The notes beneath the pieces are model-generated. The model worked only from the letters and a program-made list of their open reading frames with translations, was not told the origin of the DNA and searched no databases. A stretch of DNA of 64,000 bases. Origin: Polynucleobacter sp. 71A-WALBACH. Its GTDB lineage: Bacteria > Pseudomonadota > Gammaproteobacteria > Burkholderiales > Burkholderiaceae. Location of the stretch: the NCBI RefSeq assembly GCF_018882365.1, contig NZ_JACVOP010000001.1, positions 972,449 through 1,036,448 on the forward strand, read 5' to 3'. Position numbers and translations under genes: made by a program. Below are positions 32,335 through 42,009 of this stretch, piece by piece (the first letter of the stretch is position 1; every line of letters starts with the position of its first letter).

Positions 32335-33519
32335 ATGCTAAAACTAGATAACCACCTCTCAGGACGTCATTTTTTACATATTCCTGGCCCAAGCCCAGTA
32401 CCTTCGCGCATCCTGAGGGCTATTAGCTATCAAACCATTGATCACCGTGGGCCTGAGTTCGGTGCGTTTGGCCTCAAAGTCTTGGATGGTATTAAGAAGA
32501 TTTTTAAGACTGAGCAACCCGTCATTATTTATTCCGCTTCTGGAACGGGTTCTTGGGAGGGTGCTTTAGTCAATGTCCTCAATCCCGGTGACAAGGTGCT
32601 CTTTTATGAAACCGGCCACTTTGCAAACTTGTGGCGCGCGTTGGCCAAAAAGATTGGCATTGAAATTGAAGTGGTAGGTAAAGCAGGTGCGGATACTTGG
32701 CGTTGGGGTATTGATGCATCTGTGATTGAAGAGGGCTTACGCAAAGATACTCAACATGAAATCAAGGCGGTTTGTGTAGTTCATAACGAAACCTCTACTG
32801 GCATGACATCCAATATTGCCGCGGTTCGCAAGGCGATCGACGATGCAAAGCATCCGGCGCTATTACTCGTGGATAGTGTGTCTGGCTTAGGTTCAGCGGA
32901 TTATGAGCATGACAAATGGGGTGCTGACGTAACCGTTTCCGGTTCACAAAAAGGCTTAATGTTGCCTCCAGGAATTGGCTTTAATGCCTTATCACCAAAG
33001 GCGATTGAAGCTAGTAAACATAGCAAGATTCCGAAATCTTATTTAGCTTGGGATGAAATTCTGGAATCCAATAAGACTGGCTACTGGCCAACCACGCCAA
33101 GTACTAATCTGATGTATGGCCTGCATGAGGCGATCGACATGATGCAAACCGAAGGATTGGATACGATTTTTGCTCGTCATCAGCGCTTAGCTGAAGCATG
33201 TCGTCGTGCGGTAGCTGCCTGGGGTCTTGAGAACCAGTGCTTGGACCCAAATGCCTATTCACCAGTATTAACGGCCATCGTAGTTCCAGAGGGAATGGAT
33301 GCGGATGTGCTCCGTAAACATGCCCTAGAAAAGTTCAATCTTTCGCTAGGAACGGGTTTAGGCAAGCTCAAAGGCAAGATTTTCCGTATTGGCCACCTGG
33401 GCGATTGCAATGAATTGAGTCTGATGGCCGCTTTAAGCGGGGTAGAGATGAGTTTGGGTGCTATGGGCTATAAACCCAAGGCTAGTGGCGTAGTTGCGGC
33501 CCAAGAGTACCTAAAGTAA
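32335..33519 (+). CDS. sgaA: serine-glyoxylate aminotransferase
   Basis: 394 residues, class V PLP fold. The N-terminus HFLHIPGPSPVPSRILRA and the PLP-lysine region DVTVSGSQKGLMLPPG are those of serine/alanine-glyoxylate aminotransferases. It converts serine and glyoxylate to hydroxypyruvate and glycine. It is divergent from the GntR regulator and followed by a GlcG/HbpS gene, suggesting a unit for glycolate, glyoxylate or serine use. Confidence 0.9.
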   Translation: MLKLDNHLSGRHFLHIPGPSPVPSRILRAISYQTIDHRGPEFGAFGLKVLDGIKKIFKTEQPVIIYSASGTGSWEGALVNVLNPGDKVLFYETGHFANLWRALAKKIGIEIEVVGKAGADTWRWGIDASVIEEGLRKDTQHEIKAVCVVHNETSTGMTSNIAAVRKAIDDAKHPALLLVDSVSGLGSADYEHDKWGADVTVSGSQKGLMLPPGIGFNALSPKAIEASKHSKIPKSYLAWDEILESNKTGYWPTTPSTNLMYGLHEAIDMMQTEGLDTIFARHQRLAEACRRAVAAWGLENQCLDPNAYSPVLTAIVVPEGMDADVLRKHALEKFNLSLGTGLGKLKGKIFRIGHLGDCNELSLMAALSGVEMSLGAMGYKPKASGVVAAQEYLK

Positions 33520-33589
33520 GGCTTAGTCGACAGACTCAACCTATAATTCACCCTATATATCAATAGTATTAGAGACAGAGAGATTAATC

Positions 33590-33997
33590 ATGTTGGCAAC
33601 TAAACCTTACCTTACTCAAGCTGATGTTCAAAAGATTTTGAATGCGGCAGATAAACATGCTGCAGCCAATAACTGGGCAGTAACCATCGCTGTTTGTGAT
33701 GATGGCGGACATCTATTGGGTTTAATTCGTCGCGATGGTTGCGCTCCTGTCTCCGCTTACATTGCTCAAGAAAAAGCGCGTACCGCTGCAATGGGTAAGC
33801 GCGAGAGCCGCGTATACGAAGAGATTATTAATAACGGACGTATTTCCTTTTTATCTGCCCCACATATTTCGGGCATGTTGGAAGGTGGCGTCAATATCGA
33901 GGTAAATGGGTTTACCATCGGCGCAGTCGGCGTTTCCGGCGTTAAATCGACTGAGGATGCCGAAACCGCGAAGGCCGGCATTGCAGCCATTCTGTAA
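33590..33997 (+). CDS. GlcG/HbpS family heme-binding-like protein
   Basis: 135 residues covering the whole GlcG/HbpS fold: LTQADVQKILNAADKHA at the start, VAVCDDGG-like AVTIAVCDDGGHLLG, then IAQEKARTAAM and a GAVGVSG end block. No signal peptide is seen, so it is cytosolic. These proteins are linked to glycolate operons or heme binding; the role is unclear. It follows sgaA by 70 bp. Confidence 0.88.
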   Translation: MLATKPYLTQADVQKILNAADKHAAANNWAVTIAVCDDGGHLLGLIRRDGCAPVSAYIAQEKARTAAMGKRESRVYEEIINNGRISFLSAPHISGMLEGGVNIEVNGFTIGAVGVSGVKSTEDAETAKAGIAAIL

Positions 33998-34003
33998 GTT
34001 ACC

Positions 34004-35434
34004 TTGACAAATACTGTTCCTGAAATAAATTCCTCTACCGGCGCTGCGCCAAGCAGCGCCACCCCAGCAACTATTACCTTTGCTGACTTTGGTTTAGATC
34101 CAAAGATTCAAAAAGCGGTATCTGAGCAGGGTTACAACACCCCAACTCCGATTCAAGCGCAAGCTATTCCGCATGTGTTGGCTGGAAGCGATTTGATGGG
34201 CGCGGCCCAAACTGGTACCGGTAAAACGGCTGCTTTTGTACTGCCGATTATTCAAAAGATTTTGCGTCACGCTAGCAGCAGTGCTTCACCTGCTCGTCAC
34301 CCAATCCGTGCTTTGGTATTAACACCGACACGTGAGTTAGCTGTTCAGGTTGCCGAGAATGCGGCAAGCTACTCAAAACATACCGATTTACGCGCTGCCG
34401 TGGTCTATGGTGGCGTGGATATGAAAGAGCAAGTAGCCACATTGCGTGGCGGCGTGGAGATTTTGATTGCCACTCCAGGGCGCTTGCTTGATCACATTGG
34501 CTCCAAAGTAGCCAACCTCTCCCAAGTAGAAATTCTGGTGTTAGATGAAGCGGATCGCATGCTGGATATGGGCTTCTTGCCTGACTTGCAGCGCATCATT
34601 GATTTGATTCCAGCGCAGCGTCAAACTCTTTTATTCTCAGCAACGTTTTCACCTGAGATTAAAAAGTTAGCGCAAAGTTATTTGCGTACGCCAGTTACTG
34701 TTGAGGTGGCGCGTCAAAATGCCGCTGCCGATACCGTGAAACAAGTGGTGCATATGGTATCTAGCGCGGATAAGCAGCGAGCGATTGTGAAAGTGCTTGA
34801 GGTGCGGACTCGTCAAGGCTTATCTCGCCAGTGCATCATCTTTACTAATAGCCGTTTGGGTTGCGCAAGACTGGCTCGTTCATTGGAGCGCGATGGCATT
34901 AAAGCGGGTGCGATTCATGGTGATAAGAGTCAAGGCGAGCGTACTCTCACTTTGGATGCATTTAAGTCTGGCGCGATTGAAGCTTTAGTTGCAACTGACG
35001 TCGCTGCACGCGGTCTAGATATTCCTTCCATGCCTTGCGTCATTAATCACGAGCTGCCATTTAATGCGGAAGATTTTATTCATCGCATTGGACGGACAGG
35101 TCGTGCTGGCAGCAAAGGCGATGCGATTGCCTTGGTGGATGCTAGTGAAAAACGTTTGCTCGACGATATTGAAAAGTTGATGAAGCGGAAGTTGGATATC
35201 CAACCCTTGCCGGAGGGCAACCCTAGTACTAGCTCTAGTCCTGCGTCAAGTAGGGGCTCGTCTAGATCGGATGCGCCGGCAAAAATGTCGGATCCATTTT
35301 TCTATAAGCCTTATGAGCCTACTGTTGCTCCGCAGCCAGCCTCTGGTGCTACTGGCGCCGAAGAGAAGAAAGTCGGTATTACACCTGCAAGACCATCTGT
35401 TGGTGCATTACTTGGCGGCTTTAAGAAAAAGTAA
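34004..35434 (+). CDS. rhlE: DEAD-box RNA helicase RhlE
   Basis: 476 residues; TTG 34004 is used because the N-terminal Q motif needs it. DEAD-box motifs are complete: Q motif (FADFGLDPKIQKAV, TPIQAQAIP), AQTGTGKT, PTRELA, TPGRLLD, DEAD, SAT, HGDKSQGER, ARGLDIP and HRIGRTGR. The C-terminal 70 residues are a low-complexity Ser/Ala/Pro tail. It unwinds RNA duplexes in ribosome assembly or RNA decay. The last 14 bp overlap the end of the convergent gluQ. Confidence 0.92.
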   Translation: MTNTVPEINSSTGAAPSSATPATITFADFGLDPKIQKAVSEQGYNTPTPIQAQAIPHVLAGSDLMGAAQTGTGKTAAFVLPIIQKILRHASSSASPARHPIRALVLTPTRELAVQVAENAASYSKHTDLRAAVVYGGVDMKEQVATLRGGVEILIATPGRLLDHIGSKVANLSQVEILVLDEADRMLDMGFLPDLQRIIDLIPAQRQTLLFSATFSPEIKKLAQSYLRTPVTVEVARQNAAADTVKQVVHMVSSADKQRAIVKVLEVRTRQGLSRQCIIFTNSRLGCARLARSLERDGIKAGAIHGDKSQGERTLTLDAFKSGAIEALVATDVAARGLDIPSMPCVINHELPFNAEDFIHRIGRTGRAGSKGDAIALVDASEKRLLDDIEKLMKRKLDIQPLPEGNPSTSSSPASSRGSSRSDAPAKMSDPFFYKPYEPTVAPQPASGATGAEEKKVGITPARPSVGALLGGFKKK

Positions 35435-36374
35435 TTTTTCTATCCCAAGCCTGGGTGGCCGCTAAAAGCCACTCAGCAATTGAAGTCGCCCTCCCATCTG
35501 GCAGATTTCTTAATCCAAGGTGTCTTGCAGCTTTACGTAACTCCTGTAAAGCCTGCTGCTCATTCTCAGTATGAATGGCACTCGCTAAAGTTTGCTTACT
35601 GAGTTTTTCGCCATGCTCATCAAGCACTAAAGGCAGATGTAAGTAGCTCGGAGTTCCGTATCCCAAGATCCGTTGCAGATGAATTTGCCTTGCTGTGTTG
35701 TTGAGTAAGTCTGCGCCACGCACAATGTGAGTGATGCCTTGTTCGGCATCATCTACCACTACGGCAAGTTGATAGGTAAATACGCCATTCCTACGCCGTA
35801 ATACAAAATCTCCTACTTCTTCATTGAGGTTCTGACTTTGTTGTCCAAGGATGAGGTCTTCAAATTCGATGGTGAGATCTGGTGGCAGGGCGAGTCTCCA
35901 AGCCACTTCGTCCAAGGTCGCATTGCCCTCTTTGTATTTGGGTCTTTCATGGGGTCGACAGACTCCTGGATAGACCATTTCTTGATTGCGAGGAGTGACC
36001 GCACCACGAGCCTCCAGAGCATTTGCAATACTTTGTCGGGAGCAGGTGCAGGGAAAGGTGATTTGGAGCTCATTCAAGCGCTCCAGAGCCTTTTTATAGC
36101 GTTCTTGATGTCTAGATTGCCAAGTGGGCTCCTCGTCCCAGGTAAGGCCACAGGCAAGCAGTTGGCGCAGGATTTCTTGATCCGCCCCAAGGATGCAACG
36201 GGGAGTATCCAAATCCTCAATTCTGAGCAGCCATTTCCCTTGATTTTTACGGGCATCTAACCAGCTTCCAAGGGCGGCAACCAGCGATCCCCCATGAAGC
36301 GGGCCAGTAGGCGAGGGGGCAAATCGCCCGCGATAGCCGTCGGCTGGGGATGAGGGGTTTTTAAAGTTCAGCAC
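35421..36374 (-). CDS. gluQ: glutamyl-Q tRNA(Asp) synthetase GluQRS
   Basis: 317 residues from GTG 36374. It is a short GluRS-like catalytic domain without the anticodon-binding part. Motifs: RFAPSPTGPLHGGSLVAA (HIGH-like), zinc ligands CTCSRQ and YPGVCRPH, RGADLL and EKLSKQT (KMSKS-like). It attaches glutamate to the queuosine base of tRNA-Asp. It is divergent from dnaE with only 15 bp between starts and overlaps rhlE at its 3' end. Confidence 0.92.
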   Translation of the reverse strand: MLNFKNPSSPADGYRGRFAPSPTGPLHGGSLVAALGSWLDARKNQGKWLLRIEDLDTPRCILGADQEILRQLLACGLTWDEEPTWQSRHQERYKKALERLNELQITFPCTCSRQSIANALEARGAVTPRNQEMVYPGVCRPHERPKYKEGNATLDEVAWRLALPPDLTIEFEDLILGQQSQNLNEEVGDFVLRRRNGVFTYQLAVVVDDAEQGITHIVRGADLLNNTARQIHLQRILGYGTPSYLHLPLVLDEHGEKLSKQTLASAIHTENEQQALQELRKAARHLGLRNLPDGRATSIAEWLLAATQAWDRKITFS

Positions 36375-36389
36375 AGCTAAAATGATCTC

Positions 36390-39300
36390 ATGGCTTCACC
36401 CCGTTTTGTTCATCTGCGCGTCCATTCCGAGTTTTCAATTACGGATGGCGTCGTTCGCATTGACGATGCGGTTGCCGCAGCCGAAAAAGACGGAATGGGA
36501 GCCTTAGCGCTCACTGATTTAAGTAACTTATTTGGCTTAGTTCGGTTTTACACCGCTGCGCGTTCTGGTGGAATAAAGCCAATTGCGGGCGCGGATGTTT
36601 GGGTTAGCAATCCTCAGGATCCCGATCAACCTTATCGTTTATTGCTGCTGGTTCAAAACCACTCTGGCTATCTCAATCTTTGTCAGTTATTGAGTAAGGC
36701 CTCCCTAGAGAATCAATCTCGCGGTCGAGCTGAAGTAGATCCCAAGTGGTTTAGCGAGCCAGCTTCTAAAGCTGAAGATAAGGCCGTAAAAAGAACGCTT
36801 GCCTACGGATTAATCGCACTCTCAGGTGGACGTTGGGGTGATGTTGGTGCCGCACTATTGGCTGGCCAAGAAGAGCAAGCCAAAGAAGCTGCCAAATGCT
36901 GGGCAAGCTTATTTCCAAATGCTTTTTACATTGAAGTGCAGCGTGGCGGTCATCCTCAAGATGAAAAGCAGCTTCAGCTTGCTTGTCACCTTGCTAGTGA
37001 ATTGGATTTACCTATCGTTGCCACACATCCTGTGCAGTTTATGCAGCGAAGCGATTTCACGGCCCATGAGGCGCGGGTGTGTATCGCAGAGGGTGAGCTC
37101 TTGGGCAACCCTCGTCGCACCAAAAAATTTAATGAAGAGCAATATTTTCTATCCCAAGAAGAGATGGAAAAACGCTTTGCGGATTTACCGGTTGCGCTGG
37201 CCAATTCAGTGGAGATTGCCAAGCGTTGCAACCTCTCTTTAACGCTAGGTCAACCACGTTTACCGGATTTCCCGACGCCGCCTGGCATTACGCTCGACGA
37301 CTATTTGCTACAGCAATCCGAGATTGGTTTGAAGCGACACATGGAGCGCAACTTCCCGGACCCGGAGGAGCGCGCTAAAGAAGAGGTTCGATATCACGAG
37401 CGCTTGGTCTTCGAGGTGAAGACGATTTCCCAAATGGGTTTCCCGGGCTACTTCTTGATTGTTGCGGACTTTATTAACTGGGCTAAGAACAATGGCGTAC
37501 CAGTAGGCCCTGGTCGTGGATCTGGTGCGGGCTCTCTGGTTGCCTACTCACTCGGTATTACCGACCTTGATCCGCTGCGTTATAACTTGCTCTTTGAGCG
37601 CTTCTTAAATCCTGAGCGGGTATCCATGCCCGACTTCGATATTGACTTCTGCCAGCACGGGCGTGATCGCGTCATCCAGTATGTAAAAGATAAATACGGT
37701 AAAGATGCGGTCAGTCAAATCGCCACTTTTGGCACGATGGCTGCAAGAGCAGCGATTCGTGACGTAGGTCGCGTACTCGAGCAAGGTTATAACTTCGTTG
37801 ATGGTATTGCCAAGTTAATTCCAAACAAGCCAGGTCAGTACATGACTATTGAAATGGCCAAGAAGGAAGAGAAGCAATTAGCCGAGCGCGAAAAGAATGA
37901 AGACGAAGTACGTCAGCTTTTATCTCTCGCGCAGCAGTTAGAAGGTATGACCCGCAACGTCGGTATGCATGCGGGTGGCGTATTGATTGCCCCGGGCCGC
38001 TTAACGGATTTTTGCCCGCTCTACACACAAGAGGCCAAAGATTCTAAAGATCAAGAGAGCGGCTCAGTCATTAGTCAGTTTGATAAAGATGATGTAGAGG
38101 CGATCGGCTTAGTGAAGTTCGACTTCTTAGGCTTAACGACGCTGACTATTTTGGCGGCCGCTGAAAAATGGATTAAGACACTGCATGCTGATCGTAAGGA
38201 TTGGAATATTGGCGAGATTCCGCTCGACGATGAAAAGGCTTTTGAGGTTTTAAAGAATGCCAATACGGTTGCCGTCTTCCAGTTAGAAAGTCGCGGCATG
38301 CAAGGCATGCTTCGTGAAGCTAAGCCTGATCGCTTCGAAGACATTATTGCGCTCGTCGCACTCTATCGTCCTGGTCCAATGGATTTGATTCCTGACTTTA
38401 TTGAACGTAAGCATGGACGTCAAAAAGTAGAGTATCCAGATCCCCGTATTGAACCCGTTCTGCAAGAAACCTACGGCATCATGGTGTACCAAGAGCAGGT
38501 GATGCAGATGGCGCAGATGATTGGCGGCTACTCACTCGGTGGCGCGGATATGTTGCGTCGCGCGATGGGTAAGAAGAAGCCTGAAGAGATGGCGCAGCAT
38601 CGCAAGATTTTTAGTGATGGCGCAAAAGCGGGTGGCATTACCGAAGGCAAGGCCAACGAGATTTATGACTTGATGGAACGCTTTGCAGGCTACGGATTTA
38701 ATAAATCCCATGCTGCTGCTTATGCGCTCCTGGCATATCAAACCGCTTGGTTAAAGGCCTATTACCCAGCTGAATTTATGGCGGCCAACTTATCGCTCGC
38801 AATGGATGACACCGATAAGATCAAGATTCTGTATGACGATTGTTCGGCTAACCAGATACGGGTGTTCTCGCCAGACATTAATACGGGCGTTTATGCATTT
38901 ACGCCCTTACGTGCGCCGGACGCTACGCCTGATTCTCCCATTAGCCATATTCGTTACGGCTTAGGCGCTGTTAGAGGCACTGGTGAAGCAGCAATTGAGG
39001 TGATTGTGAAGGCGCGTGAAGCAGGCGGTCCATTTAAAGACCTGTTTGATTTCTGCGCACGCGTTGATCGCAGACAAGTCAACCGTCGCGCAATTGAAGC
39101 CTTGATGCGTGCCGGTGCTTTTGATAGCTTATACAAAGACGCCATTCCCGCCGGTGGAAATCTTTACGATATTCGCTCTACTTTATTAGCTTCACTTGCG
39201 CGCGCAATCGAGGCGGCTGAACAAGCTGAAGCCTCAATCAACCAGGTAAGTTTGTTTGAGATGGCAGGGGAAGAGGATCGCCACTTGCCTGAATTAGTGC

Positions 39301-40016
39301 GCGAACCAGTCTGGTCTGAAAAGAAACGCCTCCAGGATGAAAAAAGCGCCTTAGGTCTTTGCCTCACGGGGCATATGTTTGACGCCTATCGTGAAGAGAC
39401 TGCGCATTTCATTCGCCAGCCATTGGCTAAAGTGACCGAGGGCAAGGATCAGTTGATCGCCGGCATTATTACTTCCGCGCGGATGCTGACTGGCCAGCGT
39501 GGTCGCATGATGATTGCGACAATTGATGATGGAACTGCTGCAATTGAAGTCACTCTCTATAGCGAAGTCTATGAACCCAATCGTTCTTGGCTTAAGGAAG
39601 ATGAGTTGCTAGTAGCTAAGGTCAACGTCACTCCAGATAAGTTTTCTGGAGGGATGCGCATTGTGTCTGAGGCGGTGATGGATATCACGGGCGCCCGCAT
39701 GCGTTTTGCGCGCAATGTTCATCTATTCATTGACTCCGGAATTGACCTCAAATCTTTACGTAGCCAAATTGGACCTTACTTAATGAGTAATCGAGTGCGT
39801 GATCCAAAGTTGGGGCCTGCAGCGGCTTCCATGCCAAGTGGTAGCGAGGGCTTGAAAGGTTTAATGCTCACTGCTGCAGTCACTACCAGCGGTGGAGCCT
39901 GTCTAATGCAGTTCCCAGAAGAGTTACGCATCTATCCAGATGATGCTTGTTTGCATAGCTTGAATCAAATTTTAGCGGCCAAACAATCCAATACCGTTCA
40001 GGTTCAGTACCACTAA
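36390..40016 (+). CDS. dnaE: DNA polymerase III alpha subunit DnaE
   Basis: 1208 residues, close to the family size. PHP domain first (HLRVHSEFSITDGVVRIDD region), then the C-family polymerase with the catalytic Asp pair in PDFDIDFCQ, a helix-hairpin-helix part (GFNKSHAAAYALLAYQTAW region), and a C-terminal OB fold (LIAGIITSARMLTG). It is the replicative polymerase. No strong ribosome site precedes ATG 36390. Confidence 0.96.
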   Translation: MASPRFVHLRVHSEFSITDGVVRIDDAVAAAEKDGMGALALTDLSNLFGLVRFYTAARSGGIKPIAGADVWVSNPQDPDQPYRLLLLVQNHSGYLNLCQLLSKASLENQSRGRAEVDPKWFSEPASKAEDKAVKRTLAYGLIALSGGRWGDVGAALLAGQEEQAKEAAKCWASLFPNAFYIEVQRGGHPQDEKQLQLACHLASELDLPIVATHPVQFMQRSDFTAHEARVCIAEGELLGNPRRTKKFNEEQYFLSQEEMEKRFADLPVALANSVEIAKRCNLSLTLGQPRLPDFPTPPGITLDDYLLQQSEIGLKRHMERNFPDPEERAKEEVRYHERLVFEVKTISQMGFPGYFLIVADFINWAKNNGVPVGPGRGSGAGSLVAYSLGITDLDPLRYNLLFERFLNPERVSMPDFDIDFCQHGRDRVIQYVKDKYGKDAVSQIATFGTMAARAAIRDVGRVLEQGYNFVDGIAKLIPNKPGQYMTIEMAKKEEKQLAEREKNEDEVRQLLSLAQQLEGMTRNVGMHAGGVLIAPGRLTDFCPLYTQEAKDSKDQESGSVISQFDKDDVEAIGLVKFDFLGLTTLTILAAAEKWIKTLHADRKDWNIGEIPLDDEKAFEVLKNANTVAVFQLESRGMQGMLREAKPDRFEDIIALVALYRPGPMDLIPDFIERKHGRQKVEYPDPRIEPVLQETYGIMVYQEQVMQMAQMIGGYSLGGADMLRRAMGKKKPEEMAQHRKIFSDGAKAGGITEGKANEIYDLMERFAGYGFNKSHAAAYALLAYQTAWLKAYYPAEFMAANLSLAMDDTDKIKILYDDCSANQIRVFSPDINTGVYAFTPLRAPDATPDSPISHIRYGLGAVRGTGEAAIEVIVKAREAGGPFKDLFDFCARVDRRQVNRRAIEALMRAGAFDSLYKDAIPAGGNLYDIRSTLLASLARAIEAAEQAEASINQVSLFEMAGEEDRHLPELVREPVWSEKKRLQDEKSALGLCLTGHMFDAYREETAHFIRQPLAKVTEGKDQLIAGIITSARMLTGQRGRMMIATIDDGTAAIEVTLYSEVYEPNRSWLKEDELLVAKVNVTPDKFSGGMRIVSEAVMDITGARMRFARNVHLFIDSGIDLKSLRSQIGPYLMSNRVRDPKLGPAAASMPSGSEGLKGLMLTAAVTTSGGACLMQFPEELRIYPDDACLHSLNQILAAKQSNTVQVQYH

Positions 40017-40048
40017 ATTCGTAGCACTAAAAAACTGCCTAGCGTGGT

Positions 40049-41206
40049 TTATTGATTGATGGCCTTCTGAAGCGCTTCGATGACTTGATTTGGTTCTAGT
40101 TGGTCCAAGCATTCGCTCTTGCTGTTTGCGTGATCTTCGCAGCCTGCCTTGCGGCAGGGAACGCATTCGCCAGGGCCTTGAAGGATCGTGACATTACCGA
40201 CGGTCTGCGAGCGAGCTCTTAATGCATAAGGCTGCATGCCAATAAAGCCATTAGGCCATGGCCCAAAGTTGGTGGGTGGTGTTGGACCAAATAAGGCAAT
40301 GGTGGGTGTATTACAGGCTGCCGCTAAGTGCGTGATAGAGGTATCCACCCCAACATAGGCTATCGCGCCACGAATCAAGGTTCCTGCCTGCGCAATTGAG
40401 AGCAAGCCGGCAGTATCAACGACATGGTTGCGTTTCTCTTCATCAAGTAAGGAAAGAATATCTTTGTTGAGCTGAAGATCTTGCTTGGCTGGAGATGCGC
40501 TGAGTACGATTTGCCAACCTTGTTTTGCAATCCAGGTCAGCAATGTTTGCCAGTAGGCTAAAGGCCACCTCTTATAGGCAGTTAAAGGTCCGGGATGCAC
40601 CACCACGTAGGGTGAGTGTAGCTGGCTAGCAATACTTGGAGTGATAGGGTCACCAGCAGGAGCTGTTACTGAAATTGATTTGCTAAATATGTCTTGAGAA
40701 TTTTTATAAAAGATTTCGAGTAGACGAAGTTTTTCAGTAATAACATGTTGCGCAAAATAATCTACATCGACGGTATGCAAGCAAATGAATTTCTTCCAGG
40801 CATTTTGTTTATCACTTTTACTTTTCTTGGTCCTGTCTTTTTCTGTAAGCCCTTGAGGGTGACCGCCAAGTACGCCAACACGTCGTTGAGCCGCTACTAA
40901 GCCATAAAAATAGGCGCGATCACTGGGTTGCGTGACCACTGCCAAGTCATAACGTTGAAAGAGTTTAAAAAATAAAGAGAGATATTCCTTAAGTTTGGGG
41001 CGATCTGAAGTTTCAATCGTCTGGGCAATGTCTGGATTGCCTTTCAGCATCTCCAGCTTGCCGCGATACCCTAGAAAATGAAATTCAGCATCAGGCCAAA
41101 GCTCTCTTGCTTGTGAAATGAGTGGCGTAGTGACAAGGACATCCCCAATTTGGCGAGTCGCAATAAATAAAACTTTTTTAGGCTTCAGTGCGGAGAATGC
41201 AGTCAT
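40049..41206 (-). CDS. glycosyltransferase family 9 (heptosyltransferase-like)
   Basis: 385 residues. N-terminus VLFIATRQIGDVLVTTPL is the GT9 donor-domain start; residues about 190-290 hold VVHPGPLTAYKRWPL and YVGVDTSITHLAAA, the ADP-heptose-binding region; the C-terminus has a Cys-rich block (CVPCRKAGC). It probably adds heptose to lipopolysaccharide core. It ends a minus-strand LPS block with two family 2 enzymes and lies beside msbA. Confidence 0.88.
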   Translation of the reverse strand: MTAFSALKPKKVLFIATRQIGDVLVTTPLISQARELWPDAEFHFLGYRGKLEMLKGNPDIAQTIETSDRPKLKEYLSLFFKLFQRYDLAVVTQPSDRAYFYGLVAAQRRVGVLGGHPQGLTEKDRTKKSKSDKQNAWKKFICLHTVDVDYFAQHVITEKLRLLEIFYKNSQDIFSKSISVTAPAGDPITPSIASQLHSPYVVVHPGPLTAYKRWPLAYWQTLLTWIAKQGWQIVLSASPAKQDLQLNKDILSLLDEEKRNHVVDTAGLLSIAQAGTLIRGAIAYVGVDTSITHLAAACNTPTIALFGPTPPTNFGPWPNGFIGMQPYALRARSQTVGNVTILQGPGECVPCRKAGCEDHANSKSECLDQLEPNQVIEALQKAINQ

Positions 41207-41229
41207 AGAGCTAATGTAACCTAATCCTC

Positions 41230-42009
41230 TTATTTAGCTTTGGCCAGAATTTTTTCACGCACGCGACGCGCATTTTCAGCTGCATTGGATTGATCATTAA
41301 TGCGGTGATGGAGATGAAGTACTTCGGTTGCCCATGAACCAGATTTACGAATCAAGCCTCTGTTTTGCAGTCTGAAAACAAAGTCCGCATCTTCATGTCC
41401 CCAGCCGGTCATAGTCTCATCAAAGCCACCAATCGCCAGGGCGTCGGCTTTCCAACAGGCCATATTGCACCCCTTAATGCGGCGCCATACAAATTTCTTG
41501 TAATCGCGCCAAGCGCCATTGCCTAGCTTTATTTTGAGAGGCCAGTATTTATTGATGCCTCCAGATAGGCGATAGCTGAATAAGTCGTTGATAAATTTCT
41601 TGAAATCCCAGTGTGGCCATGAAAGTAATTCTTTACTGAGTTCGTCATTCAGCAAGACGCGGCTTCCCGTTACCAGATGGTTCGCTTGGGACAAGGTTCG
41701 ATGTTGGGCGATAAAGTCTGGCTGAACAATGCAATCACCATCTAGAAATATCAAGTAATCGCCGGCTGATGCTTTGATGGCTTGATTGAGGATGCGAGTT
41801 TTGCGAAAGCCTTCATCCTCTTGCCAAAGATGTGTCATTTTTACAGGAAAATGCATCTGAGTCGTTGCGATAAGTGCTTTGGTATCTGCGGTAGAGCCAT
41901 CATCAGCAATAATGATTTCAAAATCTAAGTCTGTTTGAGTGCCGAGTGACTCAAGACATAATTTGAGGGCTTGCGGCCAGTTATAGGTTGCTAAAAGTAC
42001 TGAGATCAT
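41230..42009 (-). CDS. glycosyltransferase family 2
   Basis: 259 residues from ATG 42009, whose ATGA overlaps the preceding stop; the longer frame from 42054 would begin inside that gene. GT-A motifs: ISVLLATYNWPQALKLCLES start, IIADDGST (nucleotide binding), FLDGDCIV (DxD), and GWGHEDADFVFRLQNRG (acceptor/base region). Likely an LPS core or surface-glycan sugar transferase. Coupled to the WaaE-like gene upstream. Confidence 0.88.
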   Translation of the reverse strand: MISVLLATYNWPQALKLCLESLGTQTDLDFEIIIADDGSTADTKALIATTQMHFPVKMTHLWQEDEGFRKTRILNQAIKASAGDYLIFLDGDCIVQPDFIAQHRTLSQANHLVTGSRVLLNDELSKELLSWPHWDFKKFINDLFSYRLSGGINKYWPLKIKLGNGAWRDYKKFVWRRIKGCNMACWKADALAIGGFDETMTGWGHEDADFVFRLQNRGLIRKSGSWATEVLHLHHRINDQSNAAENARRVREKILAKAK

